Source: JAAZKV01 sp041659525 | Lineage (GTDB): Archaea > Iainarchaeota > Iainarchaeia > Iainarchaeales > JAAZKV01 | NCBI GenBank assembly: GCA_041659525.1 | Contig: JBAZYC010000001.1 | Span: 682,001-746,000, forward strand | DNA: 64,000 nt | Reading direction: 5' to 3' | Part shown: positions 49,502-58,079 of the stretch, one piece after another | Layout: each line of letters begins with the position of its first letter | How positions within the stretch are numbered: position 1 is the first letter of the stretch | Program-made: the position numbers and the translations under genes | Notes under the pieces: model-generated | The model's input: only the letters and a program-made list of their open reading frames with translations | What the model was told of the DNA's origin: nothing | Database searches by the model: none

Positions 49502-50500
49502 CTATTTTAATTTAAATCCAGCTGCAATTAATAACGGGAAAATAATACTTGCTTCTCCCCAAACTTTTACATTGTTTTCATCAGGAGTGGCCTTTCCCCA
49601 GCTCTTAGCTTCGTTTACGTTTGCTCCAGCGTTACTTCCTTCTCCTTCATAACCAGTGTTAATGTAAACAGTGTAATCTGCTCCCTCTCTCATCATACAA
49701 GAATTCATTATGAAATGCTTTGGTACACTTCCTCCAATTAAAATTGCTCCAATTTTGTCTTCGTTTAATACTCTATCAATCATTTCTTCTACATCGCTAA
49801 CCATATCTACTTCAAAATCAGGGTGCTCTTTTCTAAAAAAGTATAAGTGATCTCCAATTGCTCCATCATGCAGGGGAATGCAAAATAATTTTATATTATT
49901 TTTGTAAGCCCAGTAAACAAAACTCTCTTCTTTTTTTGGAGAAGTTTCTAGAGCTTTACCTAGTTCTCTAATTATAGTTGCACTTGTAACTCTTTTTTTA
50001 CTTTTTTTGCTTTCAGTGTAAACACTCTCAAATACTTTTTTAACAAATTTTTCAAACCAAATATATCTTTCATTTGGGATAAAAATATTTCCAGTTCTAT
50101 TAACCCCATTTTCTCTTAAGTATCCGCCATCTGCGTTAAAGTCTCCGTGTAAAAAGTCTCCATAAGTTTTGATTATGTCTTCTTCAAGTCCGCCAGTAGT
50201 AGTAACCATTACGTTAACTAATTTGTTTTTCGCTAAGTATGCAACATTGTCGCGTAATCCGCAAGTACCAATATTTGAAGTGAATCCTAAATAAATTGAG
50301 GAGTTGGTTTCCTGCATTTTTTTTACTAGTTCAATTGCTTTTCCTAAATTAGTTGCTTGAAAACCAGTATCTTTGAATGAATCAAAGAATTTTTTTGCAT
50401 CAAAGGGTTTGTCAAAATCATACCCCTGTATTTTTCCAGACCCAATTTCTTTGCTCTTTTTTAGAACCGATTTTTTTGGATCAATTTTTGTTTTAACCAT
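49502..50500 (-). CDS. dys: deoxyhypusine synthase
   Basis: The enzyme transfers the aminobutyl group of spermidine to a Lys of aIF5A. Seen are GFQATNLGKAIELVKKMQET, YLGFTSNIGTCGLRDNVAYL, VTTTGGLEEDIIKTYGDFLH, FCIPLHDGAIGDHLYFF, GGSVPKHFIMNSCMMREGAD and SWGKATPDENNVKVWGEASI, the last two containing the catalytic Lys region and the NAD/spermidine site. At 332 residues the length is normal. The ATG at 50500 is used instead of a GTG at 50509. Confidence 0.95.
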   Translation of the reverse strand: MVKTKIDPKKSVLKKSKEIGSGKIQGYDFDKPFDAKKFFDSFKDTGFQATNLGKAIELVKKMQETNSSIYLGFTSNIGTCGLRDNVAYLAKNKLVNVMVTTTGGLEEDIIKTYGDFLHGDFNADGGYLRENGVNRTGNIFIPNERYIWFEKFVKKVFESVYTESKKSKKRVTSATIIRELGKALETSPKKEESFVYWAYKNNIKLFCIPLHDGAIGDHLYFFRKEHPDFEVDMVSDVEEMIDRVLNEDKIGAILIGGSVPKHFIMNSCMMREGADYTVYINTGYEGEGSNAGANVNEAKSWGKATPDENNVKVWGEASIIFPLLIAAGFKLK

Positions 50501-50535
50501 ACAAAACACTAACTAATGCACTAAATTAATAATAG

Positions 50536-50609
50536 TGGACAGGATGAGATTTGAACTCATGACCGCACGATTATCAGTCGTGTGCTCCAACCAGCTGAGC
50601 TACCCGTCC
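50536..50609 (-). tRNA. tRNA-Ile(GAU)
   Basis: On the minus strand GGACGGG pairs with CCTGTCC (one G-T). The D arm GCTC...GAGC, anticodon stem CACGA with TCGTG, loop CTGATAA giving anticodon GAU, T arm TGAGTTCAAATCTCA and discriminator A73 complete the cloverleaf in 74 bases. There is no intron and no encoded CCA. Confidence 0.95.
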
Positions 50610-50707
50610 ATGGACTTAATGGTCCTTAAAAAAATTGTTCAAGAAAAGCTTTAAATGGCTACTTGTTAACAAATTTATCTGAGGAGAACCTCCTCAAAAT
50701 CTACAAT

Positions 50708-50780
50708 AGCCCCTTCGTCTAGTGGCCAAGGATGCAGGCCTTTGAAGCCTGATACCCCAGTCCGAATCTGGGAGGGGCTA
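50708..50780 (+). tRNA. tRNA-Gln(UUG)
   Basis: AGCCCCT pairs with AGGGGCT. The anticodon stem CAGGC/GCCTG closes the loop CTTTGAA with anticodon UUG. The T arm is CCAG-TCCGAAT-CTGG plus one closing pair, and the discriminator is A. There is no CCA, and the gene is followed by TTTTTTTCTT as a terminator. It fits the GatDE route, which makes Gln-tRNA from Glu-tRNA; gatD and gatE lie 8-12 kb away. Confidence 0.95.
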
Positions 50781-50864
50781 TTTTTTTCTTGGGATATATA
50801 CAGCGTCCGCTATTGGACTGGTAAACATAACTATTTTTTAATTAGCTGTTTAAGTAAATATTAT

Positions 50865-51485
50865 ATGCAAGTTAAATTTTTTGATTTAATAAATGCTAAT
50901 CCAATATTGGGTTTCTTTATTGTTGCTATCGCGAGCACAACAATTTCAATTATCACAACAAGAAATCTAACTTTGAATGATGATTTCTTTGGGCTTATTT
51001 TTTATGTTGCGGTAGTTTCTGTTATTGTGACGGTTTCAATACTGGCGTTGATATGGATTCTGCTTGGGATTTTCGCTTTGTCGGTTTTTTTATTTCAAAA
51101 AATTAGTGCAGGGATTGGTTATTTAACTACTTATGAGGGAATAGTTTCTATGCCAAACAAAATAACTATTTGGTTACAGAGACACACTCGAGTACGTCTT
51201 TGTTTGGAATACGCATTTCGTCTTGTCATAATTCTCATAATTGGATATTTTTTATTGTATTTTTTAGCTTGGCTTGTTAGTCAAGGTGTTTCTGAAACTG
51301 ACCCCATTACTAACAGAAGAGACCTGATTATCTTGCTCTGGGGAATAGCACTTACTTTGTTGGTTGAAGCTACAATGAAAGCAACAGATAAATTTAACGG
51401 ACAAAAAACAACTGGTGAAAGAATCGACCTTATTGACGATAAACTTACGCGGATTGAAAAGAAGCTAGATTCCAAAAAACGCTAG
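50865..51485 (+). CDS. membrane protein with C-terminal coiled coil
   Basis: ATG at 50865 is used; longer readings run back into tRNA-Gln. The 206-residue protein has three to four membrane helices (about 12-30, 40-75, 110-135 and 152-170) and a cytoplasmic basic C-terminus (GERIDLIDDKLTRIEKKLDS). The coiled-coil tail after the last helix suggests oligomerisation. No known family. It is convergent with the membrane protein at 51499. Confidence 0.55.
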   Translation: MQVKFFDLINANPILGFFIVAIASTTISIITTRNLTLNDDFFGLIFYVAVVSVIVTVSILALIWILLGIFALSVFLFQKISAGIGYLTTYEGIVSMPNKITIWLQRHTRVRLCLEYAFRLVIILIIGYFLLYFLAWLVSQGVSETDPITNRRDLIILLWGIALTLLVEATMKATDKFNGQKTTGERIDLIDDKLTRIEKKLDSKKR

Positions 51486-51498
51486 ACTATAATTTTGA

Positions 51499-52815
51499 TT
51501 AGTTTCCGCAGTAAAATGTTGCTGTTAAGGTACCTTCTCGAGGCAGATTATTTAGACTGTTATCAGAATAATAAATAACATTTCCTGCCACCATTCCACC
51601 CATGCAATTTTCGTCAGAGAAAATGGAATCTTTTGCAAGACAAGAAATAAATCTACACTTTCTAGTATCACTACCTACTATCCAATGAATTAGTGTGCTT
51701 CCCATCATATTGGGGTGAAGACCATCTTTGTAACTTAAAGTTAAAACAAATGTATTCTCATCTATTTTTTCCTGATTAGTTGTTGCGACAAAATCTAAGG
51801 GGGCATTCAAATCAGAAAATTGTTGACTATGCCCATTCGTTGTCACAATGGATAATATCGCTGAGCTATACGGTGTTTTTTGTAAATAACAATAGTTTGA
51901 ATCTGTCGGAATTGGAAATTTATTCAAATTTCTGTCATAGGATGAAAAATAGTCACAACTTGTACTTGTCATAGACCCATTGTTTGACACAACAGCATCT
52001 TTTGGGGATTGTAAAACAATATTATTAAGCAACTGAAAATTAATGTCATATACTGCATTATAACTAACTTTATCCAATGTGAGAGGAGCTTGATAATTTT
52101 GGTCGACAGCATAAAACACGCCTATTTCATAATCAGTGCTTATTACATTGAGACTTACGGACGGAAATATAAAAAAGAAAAGTAATATTGATATTACAAA
52201 AGAGCCAATAAAGGTTAATCCTGCTGTGAAAAGTAATTTTTTGTGGAAGGTGTTTTTTATTTTTGGGAAATACATAAGCCCTAGGAAAAAAGCTAGAAGA
52301 CCTAAACCGACTGCCATATAAAAAACAGCGGTTAGCAATAGAGACGGCAAATAATAGGAGACATTACTTCTAAAGATATTTATAAAACCAAACAATCCAA
52401 ATGCAAAACCCAAAACAACAACTAAACTCGCCCCTATCCAAATAAGTAATTGTTTAGCATCTCTTTTATTACCAATTAGAAATACTAACAACCAAATAAA
52501 AACAAAATGAAGTACAACATACAAAGCTGAGGTTGTACTAAATAACAATTTTACCTCCTCCAGATTTCCAATTAATCCTTTTAGTACTAATGAACTACCA
52601 AATGCCAAAAAGTAAGTTATAATTGTAAGTAAAATTGCTGGGAGTAATGCTTTGTTTAATAAGTTACTAATGGTAAACAAATCTTTGCCCTTTAAACCCA
52701 AAAATACCCAGCTATACCAAACAATAAATACAATTAACGAAACGACAAGTACTATTTCAGGAATTGGGGCGAAGAAACTAATTGCATAAGCCATTAAGTC
52801 GTCTGCGAAACTCAT
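51499..52815 (-). CDS. multi-helix membrane protein with external Cys-containing domain
   Basis: From ATG 52815 the protein has 438 residues. The first 240 residues have about seven hydrophobic helices. The C-terminal 190 residues are polar, probably outside the cell, and hold several Cys (TSCDYFS, NYCYLQK, RKCRFISCLA, ENCMGGM, TATFYCGN) that could form disulfides. No conserved family is visible. Cys-rich external domains fit the DsbA-like protein encoded at 21366. Confidence 0.5.
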   Translation of the reverse strand: MSFADDLMAYAISFFAPIPEIVLVVSLIVFIVWYSWVFLGLKGKDLFTISNLLNKALLPAILLTIITYFLAFGSSLVLKGLIGNLEEVKLLFSTTSALYVVLHFVFIWLLVFLIGNKRDAKQLLIWIGASLVVVLGFAFGLFGFINIFRSNVSYYLPSLLLTAVFYMAVGLGLLAFFLGLMYFPKIKNTFHKKLLFTAGLTFIGSFVISILLFFFIFPSVSLNVISTDYEIGVFYAVDQNYQAPLTLDKVSYNAVYDINFQLLNNIVLQSPKDAVVSNNGSMTSTSCDYFSSYDRNLNKFPIPTDSNYCYLQKTPYSSAILSIVTTNGHSQQFSDLNAPLDFVATTNQEKIDENTFVLTLSYKDGLHPNMMGSTLIHWIVGSDTRKCRFISCLAKDSIFSDENCMGGMVAGNVIYYSDNSLNNLPREGTLTATFYCGN

Positions 52816-52947
52816 ATATTGAGATAGATTGGAATAGTTTAAGAACAATTATGTTTAATTATTTTGCTATAATCTAATTGTTGAACCCAATATCTTTATT
52901 TTACTTTTAATGAGAACTAGTTTTCCTTCTTTTCTTTTAAAATTAGT

Positions 52948-54132
52948 TTATTCTTTTTCTTTAACGAATTTTAGCATTATTATTGCAACTATGGTTAATC
53001 CTAGTGATAAAATAAATGGGGTTGTTTTTCCCATGGTGTCCCAAAGAATTCCTGCTATTAAAGAAGCAGGAAGTGCGCATAGGCCTATTACCATTTGGTA
53101 GCCTCCTAGTGCGCTTGCTCTGAATTTCTTTGGAGCGAGTTCTGAAACAAAAGTTGCTTGGATTGGGCCTAGTGCGGCGTGGTGGAGTCCGTAGAATACA
53201 AATGTTAGTAAAATCGCCCACCATGCGTTTGATGAAATAAATATTATGCAAGTAATTGCCCAAAAGAGTAGGGCTATGTACATTACTTTTTTTCGCCCAA
53301 TTTTGTCAGCGAGTTTTCCAAATGGAAGAGAAAAAGTTGCTGCGAGAACTACATAAACTAAATAAAGAATTGGGATGAAAGTTAATTCGTATCCTGTTTT
53401 ACTTGCGAATACTAAAAGGAATGAATAACTAAATGAACCTAGTGCAAATACTGCGCTTAGTGCGAGGAACAGTTTGTAATTATTACTAAGGTTTTTGAAT
53501 TTTATTCCTTTGTAGAGTTTTATTTTATCATTCTTTTTTTCTTTTATTATAAAATAAACTAGTGCTGCACTTATTACTGATGGGATTGCTGCGAGCATAA
53601 AAAAAGTGGTGTAACCAAAATAGTTTATTAAAAAAATACATAAGAGTATTCCAAATACTCCTCCTAATTTGTCAAGTCCTTTTATTAATCCAAAATTGTG
53701 TCCTCTATTTTTGTCAGTAGAGTGATCTGCCACAAGTGCGTCTCTTGGAGCGTCACGAATTTTTCCTGCTCTATCAATTATTCTAAATGGAATAATCATT
53801 GGCCAACTTGTGGAAATAGCATACCCAATTCTTGAGATTGCTCCTATTAAGTAACCTAACCAAATGAATACTTTTCTTTTTCGTAATCTATCAGAAGCAT
53901 ATCCGCTTGCGGCTTGCGAGAGTGAAACTAGCGCATCTCCTAGTCCATCAACTAGTCCAAGTACGGACATGTTTGCGCCTAGAACGGTTGTAAGAAAGAG
54001 AGGCCAAATAGGGTAAATCATGTTCGCCCCAAAATCGTTTAAGAGAGAAGCAATTCCAAAAGTCCAAACGGTTTTTTTGCTTTCGGAAAGAATTTTAGGG
54101 TTTTTTCGGGTTAAATTTTTTTTCTTTTGCAT
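52948..54132 (-). CDS. major facilitator superfamily transporter
   Basis: The 394-residue protein has 12 predicted helices. The MFS loop motif between helices 2 and 3 is AASGYASDRLRKRKVFIWLG and the repeat in the second half is FGKLADKIGRKKVMYIALLF. The sequences DRAGKIRDAPRDALVADHS and GLHHAALGPIQATFVSELAP resemble a bacterial/archaeal MFS subfamily with a drug/sugar-exporter-like profile. The substrate is unknown. The 99 bases to the upstream gene on the same strand contain no ORF. Confidence 0.85.
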   Translation of the reverse strand: MQKKKNLTRKNPKILSESKKTVWTFGIASLLNDFGANMIYPIWPLFLTTVLGANMSVLGLVDGLGDALVSLSQAASGYASDRLRKRKVFIWLGYLIGAISRIGYAISTSWPMIIPFRIIDRAGKIRDAPRDALVADHSTDKNRGHNFGLIKGLDKLGGVFGILLCIFLINYFGYTTFFMLAAIPSVISAALVYFIIKEKKNDKIKLYKGIKFKNLSNNYKLFLALSAVFALGSFSYSFLLVFASKTGYELTFIPILYLVYVVLAATFSLPFGKLADKIGRKKVMYIALLFWAITCIIFISSNAWWAILLTFVFYGLHHAALGPIQATFVSELAPKKFRASALGGYQMVIGLCALPASLIAGILWDTMGKTTPFILSLGLTIVAIIMLKFVKEKE

Positions 54133-54201
54133 AATAGGACTAAGATGAGTTAAGGGGTTATTAATTTGTTGGTTAAGAAAAGAATTTGTTAAATAACAAA
54201 A

Positions 54202-55041
54202 TTAAGGGTGTGGTTTTTTTAATTGTAATTTTATTTCTGCTTGAACATCTTTGAAATATGCTCTCCAATAAGAATCATTGAGAACTTGTGAGAGATTGAA
54301 TTGATATTCTTCAACTTCTCCACTTAACTGATTTCTAGCTACTATAGTTTCTCTTGCTCCGTGTGGCTCAACTGCTTCAGGAAATCCTCTTTCTGGACTT
54401 TTTTCTAATAAAATAAAGAGATGGACTTTTGAGTTTGGAAAAGCCTTTTCTAGTGCTGATTTAAAATAATATGATTGACTTTTTTGATTTGAGAAGTCTT
54501 CTATGATTACAATATTTTCTTTGTTTTTAAGAGAACCATAAGCAGGACTTGCCCGTATGTACTCTGCAAGTGCACTTGATCCTTTATCGAAAGCGAGTTC
54601 GTATTCTTTTCCTTTATTTCCCTGAAGTAATATATTTCCAAATAAGAATGATTCTGTAGTTCTTCTAGTTCCAGGTTTAGCTTTCATACAAACAGCTTGA
54701 GGAAGTTTTTGTCCAAGTTGCCAGCAAGCGGTTCGAACTAATCTTTCTGCCATTAATCCTTTTCGTCCCACTGCAAAAATAGCTGAATTGGGGTTTGATT
54801 TAAAAATTTTAATAACTGGGCGAGCAACATTAATAGAAGCGGTTGCAGCAAATTGTACTTGGTGTTGTTTCCAATATTGGGTCCCTGGTTGGCGTATTGT
54901 TTTTAGAAGGCCTCTTACCCGTTTTCTCCACATGCTTTTTAGACCTTTTTTCCAAACTTTTGTCTGGCTTCGTTTCCTTTCAGATAAACTGAGTTCAGAC
55001 GGAGCACTTGTTACTCCAATTATTTTTGAACGGGTCTTCAT
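54202..55041 (-). CDS. phosphoribosyltransferase-like protein
   Basis: The 279-residue protein has a very basic N-terminal 65 residues (SLSERKRSQTKVWKKGLKSM, WRKRVRGLLKTIRQPG). An alpha/beta core follows with ATASINVARPVIKIFKSNPN, SAIFAVGRKGLMAERLVR and ENIVIIEDFSNQKSQSYYFK, where IIEDFSN resembles the PRPP loop (VxDDxxxTG) in weakened form. The end is acidic/basic mixed. The fold suggestion is tentative, and loss of the second acidic residue and the TG of the PRPP loop argues against normal catalysis. Confidence 0.4.
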   Translation of the reverse strand: MKTRSKIIGVTSAPSELSLSERKRSQTKVWKKGLKSMWRKRVRGLLKTIRQPGTQYWKQHQVQFAATASINVARPVIKIFKSNPNSAIFAVGRKGLMAERLVRTACWQLGQKLPQAVCMKAKPGTRRTTESFLFGNILLQGNKGKEYELAFDKGSSALAEYIRASPAYGSLKNKENIVIIEDFSNQKSQSYYFKSALEKAFPNSKVHLFILLEKSPERGFPEAVEPHGARETIVARNQLSGEVEEYQFNLSQVLNDSYWRAYFKDVQAEIKLQLKKPHP

Positions 55042-55101
55042 AAGATTATAAGTGAATTTTCAGACTAATAAATATTAGCTTTGTTAAAAAAAGAGTTAAA
55101 T

Positions 55102-56148
55102 TTATTTTACTTCAATTAATTCATATTTTTGACTTCCTAGCCCTATTTTTTCTGCGTGTTCAAGTACGTGGTCTCCGCCAAACATTTGTTTCTTCTCGTT
55201 TTTTCTTAAAAGATCTAAGCAGGCTTTATCTAAAGCAACTGGGTCAGTGGAAGCTAGTACTCCAATATCTTTTGCAATTGTTTGTTGTTCGCGTCCGTCA
55301 CAGTCACAATTTTTTGTAATATTGAATACAAAGTTAAGGTAAATTACTTTTTTTCCTTTCTGTGCAGCGTAAGCGTGTTCTGCTAGTTTTTCAACAAATT
55401 CTCCTGGGCTAGTGCTTGCCCAATTAACGTGTACTGCCCCATATGGGCAAACCGCAATGCATTTTGCGCAGCCAATGCAAAGCGAGTAATCAATGTGAGG
55501 AACTAGCGTATCTATTATGCATGCTTCTGTTGGACAATTGTTTAAGCATGTGTGGCACTTTTTGCATTGAAGAGGATTGATTAGTGGTTTTGATTGGGCA
55601 TGCATTGCAAGTTTTCCTCCGCGAGCAGCGCACCCCATTGAGAGTTGTTTTATTGCGCCCCCAAATCCTGCGAGCATGTGTCCCTTAAAGTGAGCAAGAA
55701 CAATTAGTTGTTTAGCCTGTGCAATTTCTTTTCCTATTTTGCATTCCTTGAAATGCTTTGGTTTTGCGTCTTGGATGTTAACATTTTCATAAGCTTCCCC
55801 CATCTCTCCGTCAGCAATTACTATTGGGAGTTGAGTAAATCCATGTTCTTTTGCAAGAGCTAAGTGACTTTCTCTTGTTGTTCTTCTTCCTCGGTAAAGA
55901 ACATTTGTTTCAATATAAGCTGCGTTTGCTTTATTTTCTTTTAAATAATTTATTATTCCTTCAAAATTCTTTGATTCTATGTAAGTAATATTTTTTGCTT
56001 CTCCAAAGTGGACTTTTAGTGGAACTCTTTCTTTAAAATCAAGCATTTTGTTTTCTTCGTTAATTTTTTTTAAGAGTTCGCCAGCAGATTTACTTATTTC
56101 TCCAGTTTTTAAGTAGGAATCAATTGGCTTGAAATAAACTTTTGACAT
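55102..56148 (-). CDS. DUF362-type protein with two 4Fe-4S clusters
   Basis: The N-terminal 190 residues match DUF362 (VPLKVHFGEAKNITYIESKN, AKQLIVLAHFKGHMLAGFGG, AIKQLSMGCAARGGKLAMHA). Residues about 195-240 hold a bacterial-type ferredoxin with two clusters: CKKCHTCLNNCPTEACI and CIGCAKCIAVCPYGAVHVNW. The C-terminal part (AYAAQKGKKVIYLNFVFNIT, CDCDGREQQTIAKDIGVLAS) continues the family. Function is unknown; electron transfer is likely. Confidence 0.85.
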   Translation of the reverse strand: MSKVYFKPIDSYLKTGEISKSAGELLKKINEENKMLDFKERVPLKVHFGEAKNITYIESKNFEGIINYLKENKANAAYIETNVLYRGRRTTRESHLALAKEHGFTQLPIVIADGEMGEAYENVNIQDAKPKHFKECKIGKEIAQAKQLIVLAHFKGHMLAGFGGAIKQLSMGCAARGGKLAMHAQSKPLINPLQCKKCHTCLNNCPTEACIIDTLVPHIDYSLCIGCAKCIAVCPYGAVHVNWASTSPGEFVEKLAEHAYAAQKGKKVIYLNFVFNITKNCDCDGREQQTIAKDIGVLASTDPVALDKACLDLLRKNEKKQMFGGDHVLEHAEKIGLGSQKYELIEVK

Positions 56149-56211
56149 TTTTCATCTACCTTTATTTGTTTTTAATTTTTTTTGGTTTTTTAAAACTTTA
56201 TTTTTCAAATT

Positions 56212-56934
56212 TTATTTTTGCTCTTTTTTGTATTCTTTGTAAGAATATATTATGAGTCCAATTGAGCCTATTATTAGTGGCACTAAAAGCAGAATTATAA
56301 AATAATTTGGGAGAATTATTCCAAATATGCAGAGTATTGCCGTTCCTTTGAATAGTTTTTCTCCAAGTTTGTGTGTTTTATCCCAAACCGTATCACTGCT
56401 TAGTGTCCAAGGGGTTCTTATTCCAATAAAATAATTTCTCTTAGCTTTTCCGATTAAATTTCCTACTGAATAAAATAGTGCAGCAAATGCAGGACTAAAT
56501 AAAACCCCTATTTGTAAAGGGATTCCTAAATTTAGTAAAATTACTATTATTTGTATGTAAAGCATGAATCCTGAAAATACTGCAATAAACTTTTGGTATT
56601 CTTCTTGGATGCTTTCCATATTTTTTCTAAAAGGATCTAGTTTTGGTAGGTAATACAAAACCGCAATTATAATTGTCATTAATACTGGGATTATTGCTAA
56701 ACCCATTTCTTTTGAAGAGAATCCATTTGCTTCTCCATTTAGCCCCCAATGTGTAATCATTGTAGGGGGGAGCAAGTTGTAAGAGAAAGCGCTTATGAAA
56801 AATGCGAATAATATGCAAAGGTAAATAATTACTAGATTAGGGTTTATTGTTCTTTGACCTGGAGTGGCCTGCTTTGCTTGTTTTGCCTGCTTCTTCTGTA
56901 TTGCTTGGCTTACGCGAGTTGTTTGGCTTTTCAT
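56212..56934 (-). CDS. SdpI/DUF1648-type membrane protein
   Basis: The 240-residue protein has a Gln/Lys-rich N-terminus and about six helices. The DUF1648 segment is YNLLPPTMITHWGLNGEANG, and the SdpI signature is RNYFIGIRTPWTLSSDTVWD, then KTHKLGEKLFKGTAILCIFG. SdpI is an immunity and signal-transduction protein in Bacillus; archaeal homologues have unknown roles. It is a monocistronic minus-strand gene, divergent from the Nudix gene at 57026. Confidence 0.8.
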   Translation of the reverse strand: MKSQTTRVSQAIQKKQAKQAKQATPGQRTINPNLVIIYLCILFAFFISAFSYNLLPPTMITHWGLNGEANGFSSKEMGLAIIPVLMTIIIAVLYYLPKLDPFRKNMESIQEEYQKFIAVFSGFMLYIQIIVILLNLGIPLQIGVLFSPAFAALFYSVGNLIGKAKRNYFIGIRTPWTLSSDTVWDKTHKLGEKLFKGTAILCIFGIILPNYFIILLLVPLIIGSIGLIIYSYKEYKKEQK

Positions 56935-57025
56935 ACTAACTCTTTAATTCTTAAAGTTTTTAAGGAAGTCGCAAACCAAATGAATTAGGAAGTTTTTTAT
57001 TTGCTTGATTCTTCTATTGGTTAGT

Positions 57026-57529
57026 ATGTATCCTGAAATGAAGTCAAAAAAGAGTGCAAAACCGCTTGCTAATTCTAGTGAAGAGAAGAACAATAGAGAG
57101 ATTGTGGGTTTAGTTGTTTTTGATGGGGAAAAGTTCTTGTTAATGCATAGAGTGCTGAATTGGAAGGGTTGGGAATTTCCTAAAGGCCACCTAAAAGAAG
57201 GGGAATCCTATAACACCGCAATTGGCAGAGAACTATTTGAAGAAACGAGCATAAAAAAATTTGAAGTAGTTGAAAGCATTGATGAACTTGAGTATTATAA
57301 TGATTCTAGAAAAATTAATAGTCATATAAAAAATTTTTTAGTTAGAGTTTCTAGTAATAATAAAATTAGTTTTGAGAATCAATCAATTAAAGATGGGAAG
57401 AAAGTTATTGAACATGATGATTTTAGATGGTGCTTTCCTGGAGAAGCCGTAAAAAAGCTTACTCACAAGAATATGAAAGAAACAATGAAGAAAGCCATTG
57501 CAATGCTTGGGCTTGACTTCGAAAAGTGA
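57026..57529 (+). CDS. Nudix hydrolase (Ap4A-hydrolase type)
   Basis: ATG at 57026 gives 167 residues. The Nudix box is GHLKEGESYNTAIGRELFEE, then TSI, preceded by WKGWEFPKGHL as in diadenosine tetraphosphate hydrolases. The upstream TTG at 57005 is less likely. It is the fourth Nudix gene of the window and is not linked to the cluster at 14-16 kb; no palindrome of the site A/B type precedes it. Confidence 0.85.
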   Translation: MYPEMKSKKSAKPLANSSEEKNNREIVGLVVFDGEKFLLMHRVLNWKGWEFPKGHLKEGESYNTAIGRELFEETSIKKFEVVESIDELEYYNDSRKINSHIKNFLVRVSSNNKISFENQSIKDGKKVIEHDDFRWCFPGEAVKKLTHKNMKETMKKAIAMLGLDFEK

Positions 57530-57597
57530 AATTTAGTTAATTACATTTGTTCGGCACTCAAAATCCTGGACATATTTTACAATTATTTGGTGAAAAA

Positions 57598-57792
57598 ATG
57601 GATTTATTTGGAAAAAAAGAAGAGGAAAAAAAAGAAAGTACTTCAGAAGAAAGTTCTGATTCAACTGAAGGTAAATACCAAGAAGCTTGTTCTTTGTGTG
57701 GTAAAGCTCCAACTGATAAAAAGTGGGGCGGACAATTCTTTCATCGCAAGTGTTATAGAAAATTGAAGAAGGGAGCTAGGGGAATGATTTAG
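57598..57792 (+). CDS. small zinc-finger-like protein, 64 residues
   Basis: GGTGA five bases before the ATG fixes the start. The product has an acidic Ser/Glu/Lys-rich N-terminal half (KKEEEKKESTSEESSDSTEG) and a C-terminal EACSLCGKAPTDKKWGGQFF, then HRKCYRKLKKG. The CxxC...HxxC set could bind one zinc ion. Function unknown. It overlaps the ASCH-domain gene by four bases at its 3' end (convergent). Confidence 0.6.
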   Translation: MDLFGKKEEEKKESTSEESSDSTEGKYQEACSLCGKAPTDKKWGGQFFHRKCYRKLKKGARGMI

Positions 57793-58061
57793 AGTGACTT
57801 CATTCCTATTATGACGAGTCCGTATTTTTCTAGTTCTTCTTTTGTATGGATTTTTTCCATTCCTTTTGTATTTGTGATGTAAGTAACTTGTTTTTTTATT
57901 TCTCTGCCAGTATAGTTTTTATTTTTTGGGTTCCATTCGCGGAGCAGAATTAAATCTCCTTCTTTTATTTCGAAATCTGCAAGTCTTACTTCAAAGTTTT
58001 TTGTTCCCATAAGCACTTTTTCGAAATATTCAGGCCAAATTTTTTTTTCTATTAAATTCAT
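57789..58061 (-). CDS. ASCH/DUF3850-like RNA-binding domain protein
   Basis: The 90-residue protein reads LIEKKIWPEYFEKVLMGTKN, then FEVRLADFEIKEGDLILLRE and YTGREIKKQVTYITNT. This matches the ASCH/PUA-like fold (HxIKxxYFExIxxGxKxFExRxxDxxFxxGDxLxLxE). Such domains bind RNA or modified nucleosides. It lies 18 bases after the start of the intergenic region of gatE, which it precedes in no operon; the two are separate minus-strand genes. Confidence 0.7.
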   Translation of the reverse strand: MNLIEKKIWPEYFEKVLMGTKNFEVRLADFEIKEGDLILLREWNPKNKNYTGREIKKQVTYITNTKGMEKIHTKEELEKYGLVIIGMKSL

Positions 58062-58079
58062 TTATTCACTTTCTTTGGA

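Noticed and set aside
50742..50864. N-terminal extension of the membrane protein at 50865
   Set aside because: It overlaps tRNA-Gln and its terminator-like T-run, so translation from there is not credible.
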